Assembly (NCBI RefSeq): GCF_014650455.1
Contig: NZ_BMUZ01000010.1
Span: forward strand, 305,746-369,745
Length of the DNA stretch: 64,000 nucleotides
Source: Streptomyces xanthochromogenes
GTDB lineage: Bacteria; Actinomycetota; Actinomycetes; Streptomycetales; Streptomycetaceae
Direction of reading: 5' to 3'
Part shown: positions 9,533-18,468 of the stretch, one piece after another
How positions within the stretch are numbered: position 1 is the first letter of the stretch
Layout: every line of letters starts with the position of its first letter
Notes under the pieces: model-generated
Seen by the model: the letters and a program-made list of their open reading frames with translations, nothing else
Databases searched by the model: none
Told to the model about the DNA's origin: nothing
Made by a program: the position numbers and the translations under genes

Positions 9533-10945
9533 TCAGGGGTACGTGAGGAGCGTCGCGTCCGTCTTCTCCCAGGCGGCCCGGAGCAGGGCCAGCCGGGCCG
9601 GGTCGTCCGGCGCGCGGTCCGCCTGCTCGCGCTGGTCGGCCGCGAGATCGAAGAGCTGGTCCTTGCCGCTCCGGCCCCGGTAGTACTTCCAGTCCCCGCG
9701 CCGCAGGGCCCGCTCTCCGCGCACCCGCCAGAACAGGTCCCGCTCGCGGGGCTGCTCGCCGCGCAGCAGGTATCCGGCGAGGCTGGTGCCGTCGAGGGGA
9801 TAGGCGGGGTGGGGGCGGGCCCCGGCGAGCTCCAGGAGGGTCGCGGTCCAGTCAGGCGAGAAGTTCGGGACGTGGCTGACCTGGCCGCCGTCGATCCGGG
9901 AGGGCCAGCGCACGATGGTGGGCACGCGGATGCCGCCCTCCTGGAGCGAGGCCTTGTTGCCGCTCAGCGGCCAGTTGTAGGAGAAGCGCTCGCCGCCGTT
10001 GTCCGAGGCGAAGAACACCAGGGTGTCGCGTTCGTGCCCGGAGCGCTTGAGCGCGTCGAGCACGGTGCCGACCGAACGGTCGAGGTCCTCCACCATCTCG
10101 GTGTACTTCGCGACCGAGCCCCCGTCGTAGTGGAACAGCGCGCCCGGCTCCCCGGCCTTGATGCGGCGTACGACCTCGGCGCTCTCCTCGGTGTCGCCGT
10201 CGGCGATCCAGGGCCAGTGCGGGGTGGTGAAGTTGAGGTTGAGCAGCCACGGCCGGTCGTGCTCGCGCCGCACGTACTCGCTCGCCCGCTCGGTCAGGAT
10301 TCGGGTGTAGTACCGCAGGTCCTTGTACTCGGCGTCGCCCTCGTAGAGGTCGTATTCCCCGCCGAGGCCCAGCTTGGAGTAGTACTCCAGGGCCCCGCCG
10401 AAGTTCCCGAAGAACTCGTCCCAGCCGGACTTGGTGGGCGAGTAGTCGGGCAGGTAGCCGCAGTGCCACTTGCCGATCAGCGCGGTCGTGTAGCCGGCGC
10501 CGCGCAGCAGCGAGGCGAGCGTGGGGTGGGTCGGGTCGAGGCCCACGCCGCGATCCGCGATGGGCTCGGCGAGACCGCCCTTCGTCCGCCCGGGGAAGCG
10601 CCCGGTGTACAGGCTGAACCGGGTGGGGGAGCAGGTCGCGGAGCCGGAGTACGCATCGGTGAACCGCACGCCCTGGCGGGCCAGGCGGTCCAGGTTGGGG
10701 GTGCGGATGTGCGGCGCCCCGTAGGACGACAGGTCGGCCCAGCCGAGGTCGTCGCCGAGGATGAACAGGATGTTGGGCCGCGCGGAGTGGCGCCCGGGTG
10801 CGGCACGGAACGGCCGCTCCTGCGGGGCGGCGCTTTCGGCGGCTTCGGCGTCGGCGGTGGGCAGCCCGACGGCTGCGGCCGCGGCGGTGGCTCCGACCGC
10901 GCCGCCGAAGGCGCGGCGGGACAGTTTCCGGGTGTGCGAGGGCAC
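9533..10945 (-). CDS. Tat-exported sulfatase (arylsulfatase family)
   Basis: 470 residues from GTG 10945 with a TGGAG ribosome site. A Tat signal is clear: KLSRRAFGG at 8-16 and an Ala-rich hydrophobic stretch ending near ADAEA. The type I sulfatase core follows: metal-binding ILGDDLGWADLS, and the modification motif CSPTR with Cys105, which an FGE enzyme turns to formylglycine. Also present are LIGKWHCG, and DNGGERFSYNWPLSG for the C-terminal side of the metal site. It probably releases sulfate from organic sulfate esters outside the cell. A Cys-ending leader peptide lies about 100 nt upstream on the same strand and suggests sulfur-dependent expression. Confidence 0.92.
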   Translation of the reverse strand: MPSHTRKLSRRAFGGAVGATAAAAAVGLPTADAEAAESAAPQERPFRAAPGRHSARPNILFILGDDLGWADLSSYGAPHIRTPNLDRLARQGVRFTDAYSGSATCSPTRFSLYTGRFPGRTKGGLAEPIADRGVGLDPTHPTLASLLRGAGYTTALIGKWHCGYLPDYSPTKSGWDEFFGNFGGALEYYSKLGLGGEYDLYEGDAEYKDLRYYTRILTERASEYVRREHDRPWLLNLNFTTPHWPWIADGDTEESAEVVRRIKAGEPGALFHYDGGSVAKYTEMVEDLDRSVGTVLDALKRSGHERDTLVFFASDNGGERFSYNWPLSGNKASLQEGGIRVPTIVRWPSRIDGGQVSHVPNFSPDWTATLLELAGARPHPAYPLDGTSLAGYLLRGEQPRERDLFWRVRGERALRRGDWKYYRGRSGKDQLFDLAADQREQADRAPDDPARLALLRAAWEKTDATLLTYP

Positions 10946-11042
10946 GGAAGGGCTCCAGAGGAAGAGGTGGGAACGGCCCCTCGGACGTCACGGCCCGGCC
11001 CTTGCGGGTGGGGGAGTCAGGGGGGCGGGGTCTGGGGCGTAC

Positions 11043-11135
11043 TTACGCGCAGCGACAGATGGCGCTGGCGACACGGACCAGGTCGACGTGCCGGCGCTCT
11101 ACGAGCGTGACCGCGAGGTCACTCAGAGGCTGCAT
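11043..11135 (-). CDS. Leader peptide upstream of sulfatase (30 aa)
   Basis: A short gene: ATG 11135, TAA at 11043-11045, 30 residues. Its second half reads ERRHVDLVRVASAICRCA. This closely resembles the actinobacterial leader peptides with an HVDLxRxASAxC ending that, as I recall, sit ahead of sulfur-acquisition genes. An in-frame TGA lies five codons upstream, so the start is well defined, and TGAGG upstream can serve as ribosome site. It is on the same strand as the sulfatase, whose GTG lies 97 nt further on. The two Cys codons near the end suggest ribosome stalling or attenuation when cysteine is short. Mechanism is inferred. Confidence 0.75.
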   Translation of the reverse strand: MQPLSDLAVTLVERRHVDLVRVASAICRCA

Positions 11136-11388
11136 GGTGCAGGAGCCTCACGCAGCGCACCGGCACCTGTCAATGAGCGTCCCGAGGGGCGGGACCGGAG
11201 CGAACTCCGTCACACACGACCCGGTCGCAATCCGTCACCGCGAGCAGTCGCAAACACCGCGAACACTTCCGGGGCGCCCGGGCCCACCTGCGGTGATGCC
11301 CCATCGGGGGCGGCGGAGGTGCGCCGGGGGCGCCCGAGGCGCGAAAGCTACAAAAGTGGGCAGGGCCCCCAGCTGTCGATATCCCCAA

Positions 11389-11418
11389 TTCGGACCAGTG
11401 GTCGATCTCGCCTACACT
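11389..11418 (+). promoter_or_regulatory. purF promoter, probably leaderless
   Basis: TTCGGA at 11389-11394 and TACACT at 11413-11418 are separated by 18 nt and match a main-sigma promoter. The -10 box ends 7 nt before the purF GTG at 11426, so the transcript should start at or next to the start codon. No ribosome site precedes the GTG, which agrees. Confidence 0.6.
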
Positions 11419-11425
11419 CGGTGGC

Positions 11426-12952
11426 GTGCCACGTGGTGACGGACGACTCAACCACGACCTGCTCCCCGGTGAGAAGGGCCCCCAGGACGCTTGTGGCGTC
11501 TTCGGTGTCTGGGCTCCGGGTGAAGAGGTCGCGAAGCTCACTTACTTCGGGCTCTACGCCCTCCAACATCGGGGCCAGGAATCCGCGGGCATCGCGGTCA
11601 GCAACGGCTCCCAGATCCTCGTCTTCAAGGACATGGGACTTGTCTCCCAGGTCTTCGACGAGACCTCTCTCGGTTCCCTCCAAGGTCATATCGCGGTCGG
11701 TCACGCCCGCTACTCGACCACCGGTGCCTCCGTGTGGGAGAACGCGCAGCCGACGTTCCGGGCGACCGCCCACGGCTCGATCGCGCTCGGCCACAACGGC
11801 AACCTGGTGAACACCGCGCAGCTCGCGGAGATGGTCGCCGAGCTGCCCAAGGAGAACGGCCGGGCCACCCAGCTCGCCGCCACCAACGACACCGACCTGG
11901 TCACCGCGCTGCTCGCGGGCCAGACGGACGACGACGGCAAGCCCCTGACCATCGAGGAGTCGGCCGCCAAGGTCCTCCCGCAGGTCCAGGGCGCCTTCTC
12001 GCTGGTCTTCATGGACGAGCAGACGCTGTACTGCGCCCGTGACCCGCAGGGCATCCGCCCGCTGGTGCTCGGCCGCCTGGAGCGCGGCTGGGTCGTCGCG
12101 TCCGAGAGCGCCGCTCTCGACATCTGCGGCGCCAGCTTCGTCCGCGAGATCGAGCCGGGCGAGCTCGTCGCCATCGACGAGAACGGCCTGCGCACCTCTC
12201 GATTCGCAGAAGCGAAGCCCAAGGGGTGTGTCTTCGAGTACGTCTACCTGGCGCGCCCGGACACCGACATCGCGGGCCGCAACGTCTACCTCTCCCGAGT
12301 GGAGATGGGGCGGAAACTCGCCAAGGAAGCGCCCGTCGACGCCGACCTGGTGATAGCGACTCCGGAGTCCGGCACCCCCGCCGCCATCGGATACGCGGAA
12401 GCCAGCGGCATCCCGTACGGCTCGGGCCTGGTGAAGAACGCCTATGTGGGCCGTACGTTCATCCAGCCCTCGCAGACCATCCGCCAGCTCGGCATCCGGC
12501 TCAAGCTGAACCCGCTCAAGGAAGTCATCCGGGGCAAGCGCCTGGTGGTGGTGGACGACTCGATCGTCCGCGGCAACACCCAGCGCGCCCTCGTGAAGAT
12601 GCTCCGCGAGGCGGGCGCCGCCGAGGTCCACATCCGGATCTCGTCGCCGCCGGTGAAGTGGCCCTGCTTCTTCGGCATCGACTTCGCGACCCGCGCGGAG
12701 CTGATCGCCAACGGCATGACCATCGAGGAGATCGGCACGTCCATGGGCGCCGACTCGCTCTCGTACATCACGACCGACGCGATGATCGAAGCGACGACGA
12801 TCCCCAAGGACAACCTCTGCCGCGCCTGCTTCGACGGCGTGTACCCGATGGAGCTCCCCGACCCCGAGCTGCTCGGCAAGCAGCTCCTGGAGTCCGAGCT
12901 GGCTTCCGGCCCCGCCGCGACCGCGGCCGCCGACGCCCTGCGCCGCCCGTAA
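11426..12952 (+). CDS. purF: PurF, amidophosphoribosyltransferase
   Basis: 508 residues. This enzyme makes phosphoribosylamine from PRPP and glutamine, the first committed purine step. A 22-residue propeptide precedes Cys23 in KGPQDACGVFGVW, the nucleophile of the N-terminal class II glutaminase exposed by self-cleavage. LYALQHRGQESAG and HNGNLVNT belong to that domain. The C-terminal half is a phosphoribosyltransferase with PRPP loop VVVDDSIVRGNT. The cysteines in WPCFFGID and DNLCRACFDG fit the Fe-S cluster seen in the Bacillus-type enzyme. GTG start, with purM 35 nt downstream. Confidence 0.96.
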   Translation: MPRGDGRLNHDLLPGEKGPQDACGVFGVWAPGEEVAKLTYFGLYALQHRGQESAGIAVSNGSQILVFKDMGLVSQVFDETSLGSLQGHIAVGHARYSTTGASVWENAQPTFRATAHGSIALGHNGNLVNTAQLAEMVAELPKENGRATQLAATNDTDLVTALLAGQTDDDGKPLTIEESAAKVLPQVQGAFSLVFMDEQTLYCARDPQGIRPLVLGRLERGWVVASESAALDICGASFVREIEPGELVAIDENGLRTSRFAEAKPKGCVFEYVYLARPDTDIAGRNVYLSRVEMGRKLAKEAPVDADLVIATPESGTPAAIGYAEASGIPYGSGLVKNAYVGRTFIQPSQTIRQLGIRLKLNPLKEVIRGKRLVVVDDSIVRGNTQRALVKMLREAGAAEVHIRISSPPVKWPCFFGIDFATRAELIANGMTIEEIGTSMGADSLSYITTDAMIEATTIPKDNLCRACFDGVYPMELPDPELLGKQLLESELASGPAATAAADALRRP

Positions 12953-12987
12953 GACCCTGCAGTACGACACGAAAGTTCTCCAGAGCC

Positions 12988-14085
12988 ATGCCATCTGCTG
13001 AACCCAATGAGCGTGCTCCGCACGCGGGCACCGGTGCCAGCTACGCAGCCGCGGGTGTCGACATCGAGGCGGGCGACCGCGCCGTCGAGCTGATGAAGGA
13101 GTGGGTGAAGAAGACGAAGCGCCCCGAGGTCCTGGGTGGCCTCGGCGGATTCGCCGGACTCTTCGACGCCTCGGCCCTCAAGCGCTACGAGCGCCCGCTG
13201 CTCGCCTCCGCCACGGACGGCGTCGGCACGAAGGTCGACCTCGCCCGCAAGATGGGCGTCTACGACACCATCGGCCACGACCTCGTGGGCATGGTCGTCG
13301 ACGACCTCGTCGTGTGCGGTGCCGAGCCGCTGTTCATGACCGACTACATCTGCGTCGGCAAGGTCCACCCCGAGCGGGTCGCGGCCATCGTCAAGGGCAT
13401 CGCCGAGGGCTGTGTCCTCGCGGGCTGCGCCCTGGTCGGCGGCGAGACCGCCGAGCACCCGGGGCTGCTCGGCCCCGACGACTTCGACGTGGCGGGCGCC
13501 GGCACCGGCGTCGTCGAGTACGACCAGCTCCTGGGCGCCGACCGCATTCGCGAGGGCGACGCGGTCATCGCCATGGCGTCCTCCGGTCTTCACTCGAACG
13601 GGTACTCACTCGTACGGCATGTGGTGTTCGACCGGGCCGGGATGAGCCTGGACCAGCACGTCGAGGAGTTCGGCCGCACGCTCGGCGAGGAGCTCCTGGA
13701 GCCCACCAGGATCTACTCGCTCGACTGCCTGGCCCTGACCCGCACCACCGAGGTGCACGGATTCAGCCACATCACCGGCGGCGGTCTTGCCAACAACCTG
13801 GCCCGGGTGATCCCGGACCACCTGCACGCCACGGTCGACCGCTCGACCTGGACGCCGGGCGCGGTCTTCGACCTCGTCGGCAGGGCGGGCAACGTGGAGC
13901 GCCTGGAACTGGAGAAGACGCTCAACATGGGCGTCGGCATGATGGCGATCGTCCCCGAGGCCTCGGCCGACGTGGCGCTCCAGACCCTCGCGGACCGGGG
14001 CGTGGACGCCTGGGTCGCCGGCGAGATCGTGGGGCGTGGCGATCACCGCGACGGCGCCGAGCTCACCGGCGACTACGCGAAGTAG
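12988..14085 (+). CDS. purM: PurM, AIR synthetase
   Basis: 365 residues. It closes the imidazole ring: FGAM plus ATP gives AIR. Diagnostic segments are TGASYAAAGVDIEAGDRAV at the N terminus, LLASATDGVGTK (nucleotide site), GHDLVGMVVDDLVVCGAEPL, GCALVGGETAEHPG, and HITGGGLANNLARV in the second half. It follows purF by 35 nt on the same strand and is most likely cotranscribed from the purF promoter; a strong terminator follows. Confidence 0.97.
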   Translation: MPSAEPNERAPHAGTGASYAAAGVDIEAGDRAVELMKEWVKKTKRPEVLGGLGGFAGLFDASALKRYERPLLASATDGVGTKVDLARKMGVYDTIGHDLVGMVVDDLVVCGAEPLFMTDYICVGKVHPERVAAIVKGIAEGCVLAGCALVGGETAEHPGLLGPDDFDVAGAGTGVVEYDQLLGADRIREGDAVIAMASSGLHSNGYSLVRHVVFDRAGMSLDQHVEEFGRTLGEELLEPTRIYSLDCLALTRTTEVHGFSHITGGGLANNLARVIPDHLHATVDRSTWTPGAVFDLVGRAGNVERLELEKTLNMGVGMMAIVPEASADVALQTLADRGVDAWVAGEIVGRGDHRDGAELTGDYAK

Positions 14086-14105
14086 ACCGTTACGGGCAGC
14101 ACAAA

Positions 14106-14137
14106 ACCCGGTCCGGGGCGAAGGCCCCGGACCGGGT
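14106..14137. terminator. purFM terminator
   Basis: A perfect 14-bp inverted repeat (acccggtccggggc, loop gaag) begins 20 nt after the purM stop. It lies between purM and the convergent DUF3073 gene and may serve both. Confidence 0.88.
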
Positions 14138-14188
14138 CGGTGTGCTCAGAGCAGCGAAAACGTGCTGCGAAAAGCGGGATCAGCGAAG

Positions 14189-14452
14189 TCAAGCGCCGCG
14201 GCGCTGCGACGACGGACCGGACTCTTCGTCCTCGTCATCGTCGTCATTCCCGTACAGATCCGCATAGCGGGCGTACGGGTCGTCGTCCTCGTCGTCCTCC
14301 AGTGGCTCCGCGTTCGGCGGTTGGCTCACTGTCGGGTTCGGAGTAGATGCGCCCAGCTCGTTGGCCAGACGCGACAGGTCAGTCCCGCCGCTGCTGTACT
14401 TCAGCTGGCGGGCGACCTTCGTCTGCTTGGCCTTTGCCCGGCCGCGCCCCAT
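14189..14452 (-). CDS. DUF3073 family small acidic protein
   Basis: 87 residues. The basic head MGRGRAKAKQTKVARQLKYS and the middle TDLSRLANELG are the hallmarks of the actinobacterial DUF3073 family. The tail is very acidic (LEDDEDDDPYARYADLY, then a run of D and E). The charge split suggests a nucleic-acid or protein-binding role, but no function is established. The start at 14452 is chosen because it gives exactly the family N terminus; longer in-frame starts exist. A 20-bp perfect palindrome lies 68 nt upstream. Confidence 0.85.
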   Translation of the reverse strand: MGRGRAKAKQTKVARQLKYSSGGTDLSRLANELGASTPNPTVSQPPNAEPLEDDEDDDPYARYADLYGNDDDDEDEESGPSSQRRGA

Positions 14453-14519
14453 GGCTCGACCCCCTCGGTGACGGGGCTCGACGGCCCCAGAGTCTTGACA
14501 CGCGTTCATGATCCGGAAC

Positions 14520-14539
14520 GGTCTCTCCATGGAGAGACC
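14520..14539. promoter_or_regulatory. 20-bp perfect palindrome upstream of the DUF3073 gene
   Basis: The sequence ggtctctcca and its exact complement form an uninterrupted 20-bp palindrome. It sits between the valine dehydrogenase stop (14733) and the DUF3073 start (14452), both on the minus strand. It has no loop and no T run, so an operator for a dimeric regulator is more likely than a terminator; an RNA hairpin is the alternative. Confidence 0.45.
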
Positions 14540-14732
14540 GCGTCCGTAGGGCTTCAACGGTACCTGCTTCCGCGGCCATACGGTACGCCGCCCGCATGAC
14601 GCGCCACTTGGCAGAACCAACAAAGCGCCCTGTCCTCGCTGGTCAACCGCGATTTTAACCTCTTCTTGGCGCCCGACCCGCCGACCGGCGTGAGTCATGT
14701 CTCTCAGCGCGGCCGACGGGCCCCTGCGAGGC

Positions 14733-15836
14733 TCAGTGTTGACGTGCCTCCGCCATGCGCTGCTCGGCGATCCGGTCGGCCGCGGCGGCCGGCGGAATGC
14801 CGTCCTCCTTCGCACGAGCGAATATGGCAAGCGTGGTGTCGAAGATCTTCGCGGCCTTGGTCTTGCAGCGGTCGAAGTCGAAGCCGTGGAGCTCGTCGGC
14901 CACCTGGATCACGCCGCCCGCGTTCACGACGTAGTCGGGTGCGTACAGGATCGCGCGGTCCGCGAGGTCCTTCTCCACACCGGGGTGCGCGAGCTGGTTG
15001 TTGGCCGCGCCGCACACCACCTTCGCCGTGAGCACCGGCACGCTGGCGTCGTTCAGGGCGCCGCCGAGCGCGCAGGGCGCGTAGATGTCCAGGCCCTCGG
15101 TGCGGATCAGCGCCTCGGTGTCGGCGGCGACGGCGACGTCGGGGTGCGACGCGGTGATGGCGCGCACCGACTCCTCGCGCACATCCGTGATCACGACCTC
15201 GGCGCCGTCGGCGAGCAGGTGCTCGACGAGGTGCCGGCCGACCTTGCCGACGCCGGCGATGCCGACCTTGCGGCCGCGCAGCGTCGGGTCGCCCCACAGG
15301 TGCTGGGCCGAGGCCCGCATGCCCTGGAAGACGCCGAACGCGGTCAGTACGGAGGAGTCTCCGGCGCCGCCGTTCTCGGGGGAGCGGCCGGTGGTCCACT
15401 GGCAGGCGCGCGCCACGACGTCCATGTCGGCGACGTACGTGCCGACGTCGCAGGCCGTCACGTAGCGCCCGCCGAGGGACGCCACGAAGCGGCCGTACGC
15501 GAGCAGCAGGTCTTCGGACTTGATCGTCTCGGGGTCACCGATGATCACGGCCTTGCCGCCGCCGTGGTCGAGCCCGGCCATGGCGTTCTTGTACGACATC
15601 CCGCGCGACAGGTTGAGCGCGTCGGCGACGGCCTCCGCCTCGGTCGCGTACGGGTAGAAGCGCGTACCGCCCAGGGCCGGGCCCAGGGCGGTGGAGTGGA
15701 TGGCGATGACGGCCTTGAGCCCGGTGGCTCGGTCCTGGCACAGCACGACCTGCTCGTGTCCGCCCTGGTCGGAGCGGAAGAGGGTGTGCAGTACGTCATC
15801 GGCTCCGGTCACATCGGTCACGGTGGTGACTCCCAA
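14733..15836 (-). CDS. vdh: Valine (branched-chain) dehydrogenase
   Basis: 367 residues of the Glu/Leu/Phe/Val dehydrogenase superfamily, matching the length of Streptomyces Vdh. The substrate site is visible in ALGGTRFYPY, GMSYKNAMAGLDHGGGKAV (catalytic Lys95 and Lys83), then the NAD-binding Rossmann loop GIAGVGKVGRHLV. It deaminates valine, leucine and isoleucine to keto acids, feeding branched-chain acyl-CoA precursors for fatty acids and polyketides. In S. coelicolor the vdh gene sits near bldC as here. It is divergent from the hypothetical gene at 15977. Confidence 0.92.
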   Translation of the reverse strand: MGVTTVTDVTGADDVLHTLFRSDQGGHEQVVLCQDRATGLKAVIAIHSTALGPALGGTRFYPYATEAEAVADALNLSRGMSYKNAMAGLDHGGGKAVIIGDPETIKSEDLLLAYGRFVASLGGRYVTACDVGTYVADMDVVARACQWTTGRSPENGGAGDSSVLTAFGVFQGMRASAQHLWGDPTLRGRKVGIAGVGKVGRHLVEHLLADGAEVVITDVREESVRAITASHPDVAVAADTEALIRTEGLDIYAPCALGGALNDASVPVLTAKVVCGAANNQLAHPGVEKDLADRAILYAPDYVVNAGGVIQVADELHGFDFDRCKTKAAKIFDTTLAIFARAKEDGIPPAAAADRIAEQRMAEARQH

Positions 15837-15976
15837 GTACGAAGCGGCGGTTGACGGTCCGCCCGGGGTGGTGGCGGGCCTGGTTCGGGAGCAGGTTAAG
15901 TCCTACGCGCCCGTAGATCGGGCTCAGTGCTCAGGATCACCCCCACCGGGGGTCACCGAGGGACGCCCGTGGGACG

Positions 15977-16828
15977 ATGCGGGGCATGGCGGTGGTGTCC
16001 TCGGTGATCGTTCCGTACGCGTCCTACCTGCGGGTGTACGAGCCCCTTGCCGCCTTTCCCGAACCCGAGCGCCAACACTGGGCGCGTTACGCCGAGCGCG
16101 GGCGCACTCCAGGTGCCCAGGACGAACTCCGGCGCGCGCTCGCCGACTTGGTGCCGACCCCGCCCGTACCGGTGCCGGTGCACGAGAGCGCCGACGCGTT
16201 CGTGGCGGAGGTCGACGGGGTCCTGTGCGTCTGTCCCTGGCGGACCAGGCTGCGCGGCTGGCAGGCCCTGGAGGTGCTCGCCGACCAGTTTCCCGAGCCG
16301 GTCCTCGACGCGCTGCTGCCCGCGGTGGTGCGCAGACAGGCCGAGGCGGACTACGAGCGCTGGCGGGAGCGGAACCCGGACGCCCGGCCCTGGATCTTGA
16401 CCAGTGTTTGGCACGTCCCTGTGAGCTGGTTCACGGTCTTTTCGGACGAAGAGCGGGAGTATGCACCGGGGGAGGGTGCCGAGCCGCCCGTGCTGCGCTA
16501 CCGCACCCCGATGGTCCAGGCCCGGCGGCGCCTCGCGAGGGCGCTGCGCACGCTGCGGGACCGCATCGAGGAGGGGCCGCTGACCGAGGGCCTGGTGGAC
16601 GTCGGGCGGTGGCTGGAGGAATTCCATCCGCGCTCGCTGGTCGAGCTGGACTACGGCGGCCTGGTGCACGTCCTCTCCGCGGACCGGCTGAAGGCGGACC
16701 GCTCGGCGGCGGACGTGGCCGAGGGCATCGCCGCGCTGCGGGCCGGCGACGACGCCGGCGCGGAGGAGGCGTACGGCCGCTTCACGGAACGCTGGCGGGC
16801 CGTCAAGGAACGCCGGATGGCCAACTGA
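15977..16828 (+). CDS. Conserved hypothetical protein
   Basis: 283 residues from ATG 15977 (gggac 5 nt upstream); an ATG three codons later is also possible. I recognise no catalytic motif. The first half is hydrophilic with VIVPYASYLRVYEPLAAFP; the middle has WHVPVSWFTVFSDEEREY and LRYRTPMVQARRRLARALRTLR; the C terminus has RSLVELDYGGLVHVL and ends in helix. It lies between vdh and bldC and, from memory, is conserved at this place in Streptomyces. No membrane segment or signal peptide. Function unknown. Confidence 0.8.
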   Translation: MRGMAVVSSVIVPYASYLRVYEPLAAFPEPERQHWARYAERGRTPGAQDELRRALADLVPTPPVPVPVHESADAFVAEVDGVLCVCPWRTRLRGWQALEVLADQFPEPVLDALLPAVVRRQAEADYERWRERNPDARPWILTSVWHVPVSWFTVFSDEEREYAPGEGAEPPVLRYRTPMVQARRRLARALRTLRDRIEEGPLTEGLVDVGRWLEEFHPRSLVELDYGGLVHVLSADRLKADRSAADVAEGIAALRAGDDAGAEEAYGRFTERWRAVKERRMAN

Positions 16829-17313
16829 GGCCTTCCGGCCGGATCCGGCAGCCCTCGAACAGCCGTCGCAGGACGTAGGTCCTGATCCGGGCCTTTGCCC
16901 CAAGGGTGACGGACCGCACTTATCTCACCCTTGCGTCCAGACCCCACCCTCGTGCCAAAATAGGACAAGGGGTCCGGGGAGGATCCCTTCCGCCCAACTA
17001 CGGGCGGATTGCTCGGTATTGCTCGCTATGGGGGGTCTGACGACTCCTGATCGCTCTGTGACTGATCGTCACTGTGGCGTGACTGTCCGCTATGGCATGG
17101 TCCATCGGCTTCCGTCGCTGATGAACACCTGGGAGGGCAATTCCATCGGTTTGGCCGACGTGGCTGGACGGATGGTGTAGTTGTAGTGCCGAGGACAAGC
17201 CGTTCGTCCTATAACCGACTCGGCTCGCGTCCGCCATTTCGGGCAACGCGGGTCAAGGTGCAGAATTTAGAGGAAAGAACCGAGAAGGTTCGGTTCTCCC
17301 GAGGAGGCCGCTC
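16829..17313. promoter_or_regulatory. bldC upstream region
   Basis: 485 nt without a convincing gene. Noted elements: AT-rich patches (16950-16970 and agaatttagaggaaag near 17262-17277), repeated words such as attgctcg (17009-17027) and ctatgg, and a TATAAC -10-like box at 17210-17215 without a good -35. BldC binds AT-rich direct repeats, so self-regulation is possible but no clean site is visible. Confidence 0.4.
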
Positions 17314-17520
17314 ATGACCGCTCGCACCCCTGATGCCGAGCCGCTGTTGACCCCGGCTGAGGTTGCCACGATGTTCCGCGTGGACCCGAAGACGGTGACC
17401 CGCTGGGCGAAGGCCGGCAAGCTCACGTCCATCCGCACCCTGGGTGGACACCGCCGGTACCGCGAGGCAGAGGTCCGCGCACTGCTGGCGGGTATTCCGC
17501 AGCAGCGCAGCGAGGCCTGA
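17314..17520 (+). CDS. bldC: BldC, MerR-like developmental regulator
   Basis: 68 residues, the whole of a single MerR-type winged helix with no effector domain. LLTPAEVATMFRVDPKTVTRWAK is the first helix-turn-helix and GGHRRYREAEV the wing and second helix. A gaggagg ribosome site precedes ATG 17314. BldC binds as head-to-tail oligomers and holds back entry into development; it also affects antibiotic genes. The sequence is essentially what is expected for Streptomyces BldC. Confidence 0.97.
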   Translation: MTARTPDAEPLLTPAEVATMFRVDPKTVTRWAKAGKLTSIRTLGGHRRYREAEVRALLAGIPQQRSEA

Positions 17521-17621
17521 ACAACACCCCGATAGTCCGGGCGTTTCCGGGGCCCCCACCCCGGCCGAGCCCGCCTATAGCTCCACATGGCGTCCGCCCG
17601 CCCCAACGGGCCGCGTCATTG

Positions 17622-17660
17622 ATCGCGCTGGACTCCGCCGGGTCCAGCGCGATTTTTTTA
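17622..17660 (+). terminator. Intrinsic terminator downstream of bldC
   Basis: A perfect 12-bp stem (atcgcgctggac/gtccagcgcgat) with an 8-nt loop is followed directly by seven Ts. This is an unusually classical terminator for this genome, 100 nt after the bldC stop. The 100 nt between and the 250 nt after it hold no supportable gene. Confidence 0.92.
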
Positions 17661-17908
17661 TGTCCAGCCTTGTCCGGCACGTCCGGCAACTCCCCCGCGC
17701 CACCCGTGGCCGCTTCGGTGGGGTGCCTTCCGCCGACTCCGGGGCATCCCCGTCGAGGGTGGTGCAATTGCACATATTAAATCGGGGCGTTGTATGAGGG
17801 GTGTAAGTTCACCCGTTCCGGAAACTCGTTCCGTGACTCCCGTCACACCCTCAAGACACCTTCATCCAGAGCCTCTCACCGCACGGATCGCCGCCGGCCC
17901 GCCATAGG

Positions 17909-18082
17909 TCACCGGTTGGGGGGACTTTCGTCCTCGGGCGGAACGGGCTCGGCGACCTCCATGGCGAGCCGCAGGAGCCGGTGGCAGACGGCGCAGTGCC
18001 GGGTGAGGTGGCGATAGCCCAGAGCGGCCGACAGATGGGCGCGCAGCAGCGCCCGCGTCTCGTGCCTCGACGGAGCCGCCAT
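17909..18082 (-). CDS. DUF6274-like small Cys/His protein
   Basis: 57 residues from ATG 18082. The sequence RHETRALLRAHLSAA then GYRHLTRHCAVCHRLLRLAM carries a CxxC pair with nearby histidines, suggesting a small zinc-binding unit. I recall such short proteins being conserved next to bldC in Streptomyces (DUF6274). Longer in-frame starts up to 18337 would run into the tRNA-Asp gene and are rejected. Function unknown. Confidence 0.65.
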   Translation of the reverse strand: MAAPSRHETRALLRAHLSAALGYRHLTRHCAVCHRLLRLAMEVAEPVPPEDESPPNR

Positions 18083-18261
18083 GCGCGCCACCTCCTGGGG
18101 GAGCCCCCGTTCCCCTCCCTTGCAGGGGTACCGGCGGCAGGTGCCCCCGTCAAGACGCCGAGAAGGCCCGGATTCCGGGGAGTCCGGGCCGTGTTGGACC
18201 CCGGCGGGCGGCGGTGCCGGCTCGCGGCTTGGCCGCGGGGAGCGATCGCCGGGCACAAGCA

Positions 18262-18296
18262 TCAGGGCCCGCAACCGGATCGGTTGCGGGCCCTGA
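18262..18296. terminator. tRNA-Asp terminator
   Basis: A perfect 16-bp inverted repeat (tcagggcccgcaaccg, loop gat) immediately 3' of the tRNA-Asp on the minus strand. Confidence 0.85.
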
Positions 18297-18303
18297 CTTA
18301 CTG

Positions 18304-18378
18304 CGGTCCTGACGGGATTTGAACCCGCGGCCTCCACCTTGACAGGGTGGCGAGCACTCCAAACTGCTCCACAGGACC
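18304..18378 (-). tRNA. tRNA-Asp(GTC), copy 1
   Basis: 75 nt; acceptor GGTCCTG/CAGGACC, anticodon loop CTGTCAA (anticodon GUC), T loop TTCAAAT. Identical over its full length to the tRNA-Asp at 25139-25213. Confidence 0.95.
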
Positions 18379-18468
18379 TTGTTTCGCAGCCCGTTCGTGC
18401 TTGGCTGCGAGTGAGACTCTACAGCAGGTCAGACGGTCAGGTCGAACTCACTCTCAGCGATGCCCGCG

